From Streptomyces viridochromogenes DSM 40736 (GTDB lineage Bacteria; Actinomycetota; Actinomycetes; Streptomycetales; Streptomycetaceae): a stretch of 58,102 bases of DNA. Location of the stretch: NCBI RefSeq assembly GCF_000158955.1, contig NZ_GG657757.1, forward strand, positions 996,428 to 1,054,529, given 5' to 3'. Shown here in pieces: positions 45,107-55,195 of this stretch. Under the pieces are notes generated by a model. It ran no database searches and was not told where the DNA came from. It saw only the letters and a list, made by a program, of their open reading frames with translations. Positions within the stretch are counted from its first letter, which is position 1. Each line of letters opens with the position of its first letter. The position numbers and the translations under genes are program-made.

Positions 45107-46103
45107 ATGCAGGCAGCCTTCATCGAGCGGCTCGGTCCCCCGGACGTCATCCGGTACAGCGAGGTGCCCGCCCCGCTCCCCGGGCCGTCGGACGTCCTGG
45201 TCGACGTCGCGGCCACCACGGTCAACCCGGTGGACACCTTCGTCCGCTCCGGCCTGTTCCGCACCCCCATGGACTTTCCGTTCGTCATCAGCCGCGACCT
45301 CGTCGGCACGGTGGCCGCGACGGGTGACGGCGTGCGCGGCTTCACGGTCGGCGAGCGCGTGTGGTGCAACAGCCTGGGCCACGGCGGCCGGCAGGGCGCC
45401 GCGGCCGAGCAGGCGGTGGTGCCGGCCGACCGGCTGTACCGGCTGCCCGACCGTGTCGACCCCTACGAGGCGCTCGCCACGGTCCACCCGGCGGCGACGG
45501 CCCACCTGGCGCTGTTCACCCACGGCCGGCTGCGGCGGGGCGAGACGGTCGTCGTGGCCGGCGGGGCCGGGAACGTCGGCAGCGCGCTGGTGGCCATGGC
45601 GGCGTGGGCCGGGGCCCGGGTGGTGGCCACCGCCCGGCCCGGCGACGCCGGGTACTGCCGCCGGCTGGGCGCCGCGGAGGTCGTGGACCACCGGGCCGGG
45701 GACCAGTGGGAACGGCTGCGGGACGCCGCGCCCGACGGCATCGACCTGTACACCGACACCTCGAAACCGCAACGACTTGGAGCAGGCGATACCGCTGCTG
45801 GCTCCGCGCGGCAGGGTCGTGGTGCTCGCGGGGGCCGCGTCCCGGCCCGCGCTGCCCGCCGGGGCGATGTACATGAAGGACGCCTCGGTCGTCGGGTTCG
45901 TCATCTCCCGGGCGCGGGTGCCGGAGCTGGCGGAGGCGGCCGAAGTCATCAACACCCTGCTCGCGCAGGGCCTGTTGCGGCCGCGACGCACCGAGACGCT
46001 GCCACTGGCCGCCGCGGCGGAGGCGCACCGGCGCATGGAGCGCGGCGAGCTGAACGCACGGCGCGTCCTGCTCACCCCGCCCGGAGCGGTCGGCCTGCGA
46101 TAG
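45107..46103 (+). pseudogene. NADPH:quinone oxidoreductase (MDR family), frame broken
   Basis: The first frame from ATG 45107 reads MQAAFIERLGPPDVIRYSEV, VNPVDTFVRSGLFRTPMDFP and the cofactor site VVVAGGAGNVGSALVAMAAW up to IDLYTDTS near 45765. The remainder continues in another frame: NDLEQAIPLLAPRGRVVVLA, MYMKDASVVGFVISRARVPE and the usual end RMERGELNARRVLLTPP, stopping at 46103. One extra base near 45768-45772 accounts for this. Corrected, it is a zinc-less MDR reductase of about 331 residues, related to quinone reductases and trans-acting enoyl reductases. It lies 267 bases upstream of the PKS on the same strand. Confidence 0.78.
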
Positions 46104-46370
46104 GGGTGCGGCCCGGTGGGCGCCTGCCCGTAGGGGACGGATAGGGGCTGACTCCGGGGGTCACCGGACAGTAATCTCGTGTCGCCAATCGGCATTCCCA
46201 GGAAAAAGACCCGGAATTCGCGACCGGCGCGTCATGAATTCCCGCGGGGTGATGCGGACATCTGCACGGGGGGTTGTTTCGCCTGCCTTCCCGACGACAG
46301 CTGTGCGGCACCGCGGCTGTCCTGTGCCGCAGTGATTCGGCAGTACTTCGACTCTTCGGAGGGGCAGAAA

Positions 46371-49300
46371 TGATGACCGAGTCCGGAGCCATAGCCGTCG
46401 TCGGCGTCGGCTGCCGCTTCCCGGGCGGGGTGCGGTCCCTCGACTCCTTCGGACGTCTGCTGACCGGTGGCCCCGACCTGTTCACGGACGTGCCGGCGGA
46501 CCGCTGGGGGCCGGAGCACGCCGACCCGGCGGGCGGGCCGGGCACCATCTCCAACGGCGTGGGCGCCTTCCTGGAGGACATCGACCGTTTCGACGCGGCC
46601 TTCTTCGGCATCACACCGCGCGAGGCGGACTCCCTGGACCCGCAGCAGCGCCTGGTGATGGAGGTGGCGTGGGAGGCGATGGCCGACTCGGGCCGCCCCC
46701 GCGAGGAGTGGCGCGGCTCGCGTACCGCCGTGGTGCTGGGCATGCTCGCCAAGGACTACGAACTGCTGCACGCCCGGACCCTCGGCCTGGGCCGTATCGG
46801 CCCGCACCACGTCAGCGGCACGGAGTTCAGCTTCGCCGCCGGCCGCCTCGCCTACACCTTCGACCTCCACGGGCCGGTGTCGACGGTCAACTCGGCCTGC
46901 TCCTCGTCCCTGCTGGCCGTGCACCAAGCGGTGCAGAGCCTGCGTACCGGCGACTGCGACACGGCCCTCGCGGGCGGGGTCAGCCTGCTCATCACCCCGG
47001 ACCTGAGCGTGTTCCTCAGCAGCGTCGGCGCGTTGTCCCCGTCCGGGGTGTGCCGGCCGTTCGACGCCTCGGCGGACGGCATCGTGCGCGGTGAGGGGTG
47101 CGGCGTCGTCGTCCTCAAGCGGTACGCCGACGCCGTGGCGGCCGGCGACCGGATCCACGCCCTCATCCGCGGCTCGGCCGTGAACAACGACGGCGCCAGC
47201 CTGGGGCTGACCGTGCCGAACGCCGCCGCTCAGGGCGACCTGCTCCGGCGTGCCCTGGACCGGGCCGGTCTCGCCCCGCACGAGGTGGACTACGTGGAGG
47301 CGCACTGCTTTTTTCACCCCCATCGGCGATCTCATCGAGGTGGAGGCGCTGGGCGAGGTGTACGGGACGGGCCGTACGGCGGACTCCCCCGTCCTGGTCG
47401 GCTCGCACAAGGCGGTGCTCGGTCACATGGACGCGGCGGCCGGTATCGGCGGCCTGCTGAAGACGATCTGGGTGGTCTCCTCCGGACGGGTCCCCGCGCA
47501 GCCCCGCGTCGAGCGCCAGAACCCCGCCGTCGACTGGCGCGGCGGCGCCGTGGCCGTGCCACTGGCCGAGGTGGACCTGTCCGGCCGGGAGCGACCGCCG
47601 CGCGCGGGCGTCAGCTCCTTCGGGCTCAGCGGCACGAACGTACACGTCGTCGTGGAGGCACCGCCCGCGCCGGAACGGGCGGTGGCCGGTTCGGGCACCG
47701 ACCCGGCCGCGTCGGTGCCGCAGGGCACGCCGCACGTCCTGCTGGTGTCCGCCGCGGGCGAGACGGCGCTGGCCGAGCAGGTGTCGCGCCTGCGCGCGGC
47801 CGTCGCCGAGGACGACGCCCCGCTCGGCGACCTGGTGGCGTCCGCGGCGACCCGCCGCACCCACGAGGCGTACCGCTACGCCGTCGTCGCCGACGACCGG
47901 GCAGGTCTGGTCGCGGCGCTGGAGGACCCGCTGGATCCACCGGAGGGCGCCTACGCGGGCGTCGTGGAGGACCCGGAGACCGCGCCCTCGCCGGTGTTCG
48001 TGTTCTCCGGTCAGGGCGGCCAGTGGGCGGGCATGGCGGCCGACCTGTACGACTCGGACCCGTCCGTGCGCGAAACCCTGGACGAGTGCGCCGAGTTGAT
48101 CGCCGCGGAGGGCGCGTGGTCGCTGCTGGACGAGATACGCCGCCCCACGGGCACCTCACGGCTGGCCGAGACGGAGATCGTGCAGCCCGCGATCTTCTCC
48201 GTACAGGTCGCGCTCGCCAGGTGGCTGCGCGAGCGGGGTGTCACCCCTGGCGCCATCGTGGGGCACAGCCTCGGCGAGGTGGCCGCGGCCCACACGGCGG
48301 GTGCGCTCAGCCTCCCGGACGCGGTCAAGGTGATCGTGCGGCGGGCTCGGCTGCTCGGCGAGACGGCCGGCACCGGCCTGATGTACGCGGTGCGTGGGAG
48401 CGAGGACCGGGTGCGGGACGCGCTCGCCGACATCGGGCTGCCGGTGACCGTCGTGGCCGTCAACGGCCCCGAGTCGCTGATCGTCGCCGGGGAGACGACA
48501 GCGGTCCAGGAGACCGCCGCCGCCCTGGAGGCGCGCGGCCTCCGCTGCCGGCTGCTGCGTGTGGACGCCGCCGCGCACAGCCCGCTGGTCGCGCACTGCG
48601 GCCCGCCGCTGGAGAAGGCCTTGGCGGAGATCACCGCGCAGGTCCCGGTGGTGCCCCTGGTCTCGACGGTCGACCCGGAGGCACGGGACCTCACGTTCGA
48701 CGCGGCGTACTGGGCACGGAACTTCACCAGCCCGGTGCTGCTGTGGCCCGCCGTGGACGCGATGCTGGCCGGTGACGACCGTCCGCTGGTCGAGATCGGC
48801 CCGCACCCGGTGCTGGTGCCTCCGCTGGCCGACGCCCTGCGCCGCCGCGGCCGGCTGTCACCGGCGCTGCCGGTGCTCAACCGCGACGAGCCGGGCCCTT
48901 CCGCCGTGCACAAGGCCCTGGCGCGGCTGCACGTGACGGGTGTTCCGGTGCGCTGGGAGCGGGTCACCGGCCGGCCGCGCCGCTACCGCTCACTGCCGGT
49001 GCCCTCCTGGGAAGGCGACCGCCACTGGCTGCCGGATGTGCCGCGCGGCCGGCAGAACGCCCCGGCCGACGGAGTCCGGGCTTCCGGTGGCGTACCGGCG
49101 CGCATCCGGCTCACGCTGCTGGACGAGGACGACCGGGTGACCGGGGAGCTGTACGCGGCACCCGGTGACGCGGTTCCGGTCGCGTTGCCCGCCGCCGAGT
49201 CCAAAGTGGCGGCCCCCCGCCCCGTGCCGACAGCGGCCGCTCCCGCCGCTCCCGTGCCCTCGGGCTCCGCGACCGGGTCCGCCGCCGACCGCGTCGAGGC

Positions 49301-52300
49301 TCTGGTGCGGGAGGTGCTCGGGTTGCGCGACGGGCATCGGCTGGGGCGCCGCCGGGGGCTCTTCGAGCAGGGGCTGGACTCGCTGACCGCGGTCACGCTG
49401 CGGCGGCGCATGGAGGAGGACTTCGGCGTCGAGCTGCCCACGCCGATCGTGTTCGAACGACCGACGGTGGCGGCACTCGGGGCCTACCTCGCTGAGGTGG
49501 CTCCCGTGCCGCCCGCTCCCGCTCCTGATGCCGTCAGCGCTGCGACGCCTGCCGCTCCGGCCGCTACGCCCGTTGCTGCGGCCGCCGTCGACGCCGGAAC
49601 ACCGGCGGACGCCGTCGCGGTCATCGGCGTCGGCTGCCGGCTGCCGGCCGCCGCGTCCCCGGATGCCTTCTGGCGGCTGCTCATGGAGCGCCGTGACACC
49701 GCGTCGGAGCCGCCGCCGGGGCGGCGTGCCGACCCGCTGTGGGAGGAACTGGGCGCCGCCATCCCCACCCGCGGTTCGTACGTCGACGGCATCGCCGACT
49801 TCGACGCCCCGTTCTTCCGTATCTCGCCGCGTGAGGCCAAGCTGCTCGATCCGCAGCAGCGCATGTTCCTGGAAGTCGCCTGGGAGGCACTGGAGGACGC
49901 CGGGTGCCCCGCGCACTCCCTGGCGTCCCGGCCGGTGGGCGTGTACGCCGGCATCTCCATCGCCGACTACCAGCATCTGATCGCCCGGCACCTCACGGTC
50001 ACGGACCTGGGACTGCACCACGGCACGGGCACCTCGTACGCGGCCGTGGCCGGCCGGCTGTCGTACGTCCTCGGCCTCAGCGGCCCGAGTTTCGCCGTCG
50101 ACACCGCCTGCTCCTCGTCGCTGACCGCGGTGCACCTGGCCTGCCAGGCGCTGCGGTCCGGCGAGTGCGAGGTCGCCGTCGTCGGTGGCGTCAGCGCCGT
50201 CGTCGCGCCGAGTCCGCTCATGGCGTCGATGGCGGGCGGCGGGGCGCTCTCCGAGGATGGCCGGTGCAAGGCCTTCGACCAGGACGCCGACGGGTTCGCC
50301 TGCGGCGAGGGCGCCGTCGCCCTGATCCTCAAACCGCTGCGCACCGCCGTCGCCGACGGCGACCGCGTGTACGCCGTGCTGCGCGGCAGTGCTCTCAACC
50401 AGGACGGTGCGACCGGCGGCCTGACCGTGCCCAACGCCTCCGCCCAGGTCGACGTCGTGCGGCAGGCCCTCGACCGGGCCGGCTGGTCCCCCGCCGACGT
50501 CGACTACGTGGAGGCGCACGGCACCGGAACCCCGCTGGGAGACCCGATCGAGGTGCGGGCCCTGGCCGAGTCACTGGGCGCCGGGCGCGCGCCCGACCGC
50601 CCGCTGCTCATCGGGTCGGCCAAGGCGAACGTGGGTCACCTCGGCGCCGCGGCGGGCGTCGTGGGACTGCTCAAGGTCGTCCTGTCGCTGTCCGCGGGCG
50701 AGCTCCCGCCGCACCTCGTCGACCGCCCCACGTCGCACATCGACTGGGACCGGCTGCCGGTGGCACTGGTCGACGCTCCCCGCAAGTGGCCCGCCGAGGG
50801 CCGCCCGGCGCGGGCCGGTGTCAGCGCGTTCGGCTTCACGGGCAGCAACGCACACGTCCTCGTCGAGCAGTTCGTGCCCGAGCCCGCCCCGACCGCCGGC
50901 CCCGGCACCCCGCCGTACGTACTGCCGGTGACCGCGGCAACGCCGGCCGCGTTGCGTGCCGCCGCCGCGCTGCTGGCCGACGCGCTGCGCACCGGCGGTC
51001 ACGACGTGGCCGACGTGGTCTTCACGGCACGGCACCGCCGTTCCCTGCTGGAGCACCGTGCCGTCGTGGTCGGCCCGGACGCCGCCGCCCTGGCCGAGGC
51101 GCTGGACGAGGTCGCCGCGGGCCGGACGCCGCCGCAGGCCCGCCTCGGCCGTGCCGTCGAGGACGAGGAACCGTCCGTCGCCCTGTCCTACGGCGCGGAT
51201 CTCCCACCCGCCGAGGCCCGCCGGGCGTTCGCGCTCGCCGCGCCCGGCCACGAGGCCGCCCTCACGCGCTGCGCAGCCGTGCTGGAGCGCCTGCTCGGCA
51301 CCCCCTGCGACCTGACCGCGGAGCCGCCCGCCGAGTTGCGGGACGCGTTCCTCCTCGCCCATCAGTACGCCGCGACGAGGGGTTGGTACGCGCTGGGCAT
51401 CACCCCCGTCGCGGTCGTCGGAACGGGCACCGGCCGCCTCGCCGCCGCGTGCGCCGCCGGGCAGCTCACTGTGGAGGAGGCCCTGCGACAGCTGCTGAGC
51501 GGCCGCTCCGAGCCGCCGGAGGACTCCACCCGATCCGCAGCACGGCTCCCGATCCTGCTCGCGTCCGACGCGGATGCCGACACGGTTGTCGTGGACGTGC
51601 TGCTCAGCCACACGCCACCGGCCCACCCGGGCGTCCACAGTGACCGGCCCGATCTGGTCGCCGCCGAACTGTACGCGGCCGGATACCGCCCCACTCCGCA
51701 GGCCACACCGCCCGGCCGCCGGGTGGTGAGCCTCCCCGGCTACCCCTGGGAGCACCGCCCCTATTGGTACCGGGAGTTCACTCCGAGCCGACCCGTCCCG
51801 TGGCTGCTCTGCGGAGACACGGGCGGTGAACTCCGTGACCTGGCCGAGCGTTTGCTGTCGTTCGTGGGTGAGCGGCCGGGGACCGACGTGGGATCGGTGG
51901 CGGGCGCGCTGGCCGGGCGAGCGGGGTTGCCGCATCGGCTCGCGGTGGTGGGTGAGTCGGCGGACGAGCTCGTGGAGGGGCTGGAGTCCTTCCTGTCCGG
52001 CGCCCCGTCGAAGGGCGTACTCGAAGGCAGCACGAAGGCCGCTTCGAAGGTGGTCTTCGTGTTTCCGGGGCAGGGGTGGCAGTGGGTGGAGATGGGGGTG
52101 GAACTGCTTGCCGCCAGTGAGGTGTTCGCCCGGGTGGTGGGTGAGTGCTCGGCGGTGGTGGAGGAGTTGGCCGGCTGGTCCGTGGTGGGGGTCCTGCGGC
52201 AGGAGCCGGGGGCGCCTGGCTTTGACCGGGTGGATGTGGTGCAGCCGGTGATGTTCTCGGTGATGGTGGGCCTGGCCCGGTTGTGGGAGTCGGTGGGCGT

Positions 52301-55189
52301 GACGCCCTCGGCCGTGGTCGGTCACTCCCAGGGCGAGATCGCGGCGGCGCATGTGGCCGGGGTGCTGTCGCTGGAGGATGCGGTGCGGGTGGTGGTGGCC
52401 CGTTCCCAAGCGTTGGTGGAGATCTGCGGGCAGGGCGCCATGGCCTCGGTGGCCTTGGGGTGTGCGGAGGTTCAGGAGCGCATCGCGGGCCTGGAGTCGG
52501 TGAGTGTGGCCGCCGTGAACGGGCCGTCCTCCACGGTGGTGTCCGGGGGTGCGGAGGAGATCGCCGGTCTGGTGGCCGGGCTGACGGGGTCGGGGGTGCG
52601 GGCTCGGCGGATCGACGTCGACTATGCCTCCCACTCCGCGCACGTCGAGCAGGTCCGCCGGCGCATCGAGGCTGATCTGGCGTCCGTCCAGCCGCGCGCC
52701 GGGCAGGTGCCGCTGTACTCGACACTGCGGGGTGAGGTACTCACCGGGCCGGAGATGGACGGCCACTACTGGTATGCCAACCTCCGTGGGCGCGTGGAGT
52801 TCGAACAGGCCGTACGCAGCCTGCTCGCCGACGGGTTCACCACCCTCGTCGAGTGCAGCGCCCACCCGGTGCTGACTCCGGGCATCGGTGAGACGGTCGA
52901 TACCGTGCCCGGGGCGCACTTGACGGTGACGGGGACACTGCGGCGCGATGACGGCGGACTGCGCCGGTTCCTGACCAGCGCGAGCACTCTGTGGACGGCC
53001 GGGGTGGATGTCGCGTGGGACTCACTGCTGCCGGAAGCCGATCCCGTCGAACTGCCCCTCGACGCGCTCGCCACGGCGACGGGCACCGTTCCGGACAGCG
53101 GCCCGGACGACCGGTTGGAGCGGCGCTTCTGGCGTCTGGTGAAGGACGGTCAGGCCGAGGAACTGGCCGGGCTGCTCGGTCTCCGGGACGACCGGGCGAC
53201 CGACGCCCTCGACCAGGTGCTGCCCGCCTTGTCCCACTGGTGGCAGCAGCACCGGGAAGGCACGGTCGCCGAGTCCTGGCGGTACCGGACCACCTGGGAC
53301 CCCGCGCCACGGACGGACGGCACCGCCGTACTGTCCGGTGCCTGGCTCGTGGTCGTGCCACGACACCTGGCGGACGACGAACTGGTCGTCGGCTCCCTCA
53401 AGGCCCTCACCCAGCACGGTGCCGACCCGGTGCCGCTGCTGGTCGACACCCGGGACGGCGACCGTGAGACGCTGGCGGAGCTCCTGCGCCGTGGCGTCGA
53501 CAACTCGGCGGACGGCGAGGTCGGAGGCGTACTGTCGTTCCTCCCACTCGACGAGTCTCCGCACCCACGGCACCCTGTGGTGCCCTCGGGCCTCCTGGCC
53601 ACCGTCGATCTGGTGCGGGCACTCGACTCCGCTCCGTTCCCGGCCCGGCTGTGGTCGGTGACCAGCGGCGCCGTCTCCGTCACCCCCGACGAGGTCCCGG
53701 CCCACCCCGTGCAGGCTCACGTCTGGGGCCTCAGCAGGGCCGCCGGCCTGGAGAACCCGCCGCTCCGGGCGGGCATGATCGATCTTCCGCCAACGGTCGA
53801 GGACCACACCGCCGCCATGCTATGCGGGGTGCTCGCCGACCCGGCGACGAGGACCAGGTCGCCGTCCGCGGCACCGGAGTCCTGCTGCGCCGCCTGAAGC
53901 GCGCACCTCTCCCGGACGATGCGCAGCCCGCGCCCTGGCGTCCGGAGGGCACCACACTGGTCACCGGCGGCACGGGCGCTCTCGGCAGCCACGTCGCCCG
54001 GTGGCTCGCCTACCACGGCGCCCCCCACCTGCTCCTCGTCAGCCGCCGGGGCGCGAACGCTCCGGGCGCCGCCGAACTCGTCGCGGATTTCGAGGGACTG
54101 GGCTCCTCGGTCACCCTCGCCGCGTGCGACGCCGCCGACCGGGACGCGCTGACCCGGGCGGTCGACAGCATTCCCGCAGAGCACCCTCTCACCGCCGTGA
54201 TGCACACGGCCGGCATCGTGGACGACGCACCGGTGAACGAGGTGGCCGCCGGCCAACTGGAGCGGGTGCTGCGCCCGAAGTCCGGAGCCGTGTCTCATCT
54301 CTGTGAGCTGGCCGCCGCGCACGACCTCTCGGCATTCGTGCTGTTCTCCTCTGCGGGCAGTCTGCTGCCGAACGTCGGACAGGGCGCCTACGCGGCGGGC
54401 AACGCCTATCTCAGCGCCCTCGCGGCGAACCTTCGCGCGGAAGGAATCCCGGCCCTCTCGGTGGCCTGGGGGGCATGGTCCGGCGGCGGGATGGCCGGCA
54501 AGGAGGAATTCGCCAAATTCATCAGCCACCGCGGAATGGACCTGATGACCCCGCACCTCGCGGCCACGGCGCTTCAGCAGGCCCTCGATCACGGCGACAC
54601 GGACGTGATGGTCGCGAACGTCGACTGGGCCCGCGCCGGGAAGCACCTCAACGCCATCCGCCCCCACCCCATGGTGTCCGAGCTGGTCGGTACCGGTCCG
54701 ATACCGGCGGCCACCACCACGACCGAGCAGCCCGCCCTGCTGACCCGGCTCTCCGCGCTCACGCCGCAGCAACGGCTGGACGCGCTGCTGGACCTGGTGT
54801 GCGCCGAGGTGTCGACCGTCCTCGGCTACGCCAGGACCGAACGCGTCGCACCCGACCAGGCCTTCCGTGACCTGGGCTTCGACTCGGTGATGGGGATCGA
54901 GCTGCGCAACCGGCTCAACAAGGCGACCGGCCTGCGGGTGTCCCCCACCGCGATCTTCGACCACCCGACGTCGGAGGCGCTGGCACGGCATCTCCTCGAC
55001 GAACTCGTCGCGGAACCGGCGCCCTTCACAGAGCCCGACCGCGAAACGGCGAGCAGCGCTGCGGCCACGGCCTCGCAGGCGGCCCGGCACGAACCGCCGG
55101 CCGCGAGCCAGATCGACTCCATGAGCATCGAAGAAATGATCCGCATGGCACGCGGCGACCGTCCTGACCCTGTTGGGGAGAGCGAGTAA
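46371..55189 (+). CDS. Modular type I polyketide synthase, two modules, two apparent frame breaks
   Basis: The start ATG 46371 (or 46374) follows GGAGGGG. Reading through three frames gives about 2938 residues. Module 1: KS (46386-47680, Cys in [10 protein letters not shown]), AT (47990-48900, GHSLGE, AAHS instead of YASH or HAFH), ACP (49280-49490, GLDSLT). Module 2: KS (49610-50870, DTACSSS, EAHGTGT), vestigial AT (50920-51780), AT (52045-52960, GHSQGE and YASHS, methylmalonyl type), KR (structural part 53100-53840, catalytic part 53950-54650, GGTGALG, VDD consistent with B-type, YAAGN), ACP (54780-55010, GFDSVMG) and a C-terminal docking end ([13 protein letters not shown]). The frame changes at 47306-47314 inside KS1 and near 53840 inside KR. 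Since KS1 has Cys, not Gln, it is not a KSQ loading domain. If the breaks are real, the synthase is dead. Confidence 0.85.
50920..51780 (+). other. Vestigial acyltransferase domain in PKS module 2
   Basis: Between KS2 and the active AT lies AT-like sequence: [60 protein letters not shown] and the post-AT linker end [18 protein letters not shown]. Where active ATs have GHSxGE it has GTGTGRL, so the nucleophilic Ser is lost, and the second half of the domain is missing. A second KS-AT linker and full AT follow directly. Confidence 0.65.
52046..53040 (+). repeat. Near-identical AT-encoding direct repeat, copy 1
   Basis: This roughly 1-kb stretch encoding the module 2 AT and its linker is almost the same as 56875-57869 in the next PKS gene, offset by 4829 bases. 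Differences are scattered single bases. Flanking KS sequences are clearly different, so the AT cassette alone was copied or homogenised. Such repeats also make assembly difficult. Confidence 0.85.
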
Positions 55190-55195
55190 CTCACC

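Noticed and set aside
46386..47680. KSQ-type decarboxylating loading domain for PKS module 1
   Set aside because: The active-site motif is NSACSSS with Cys present, so it is not the Gln variant.
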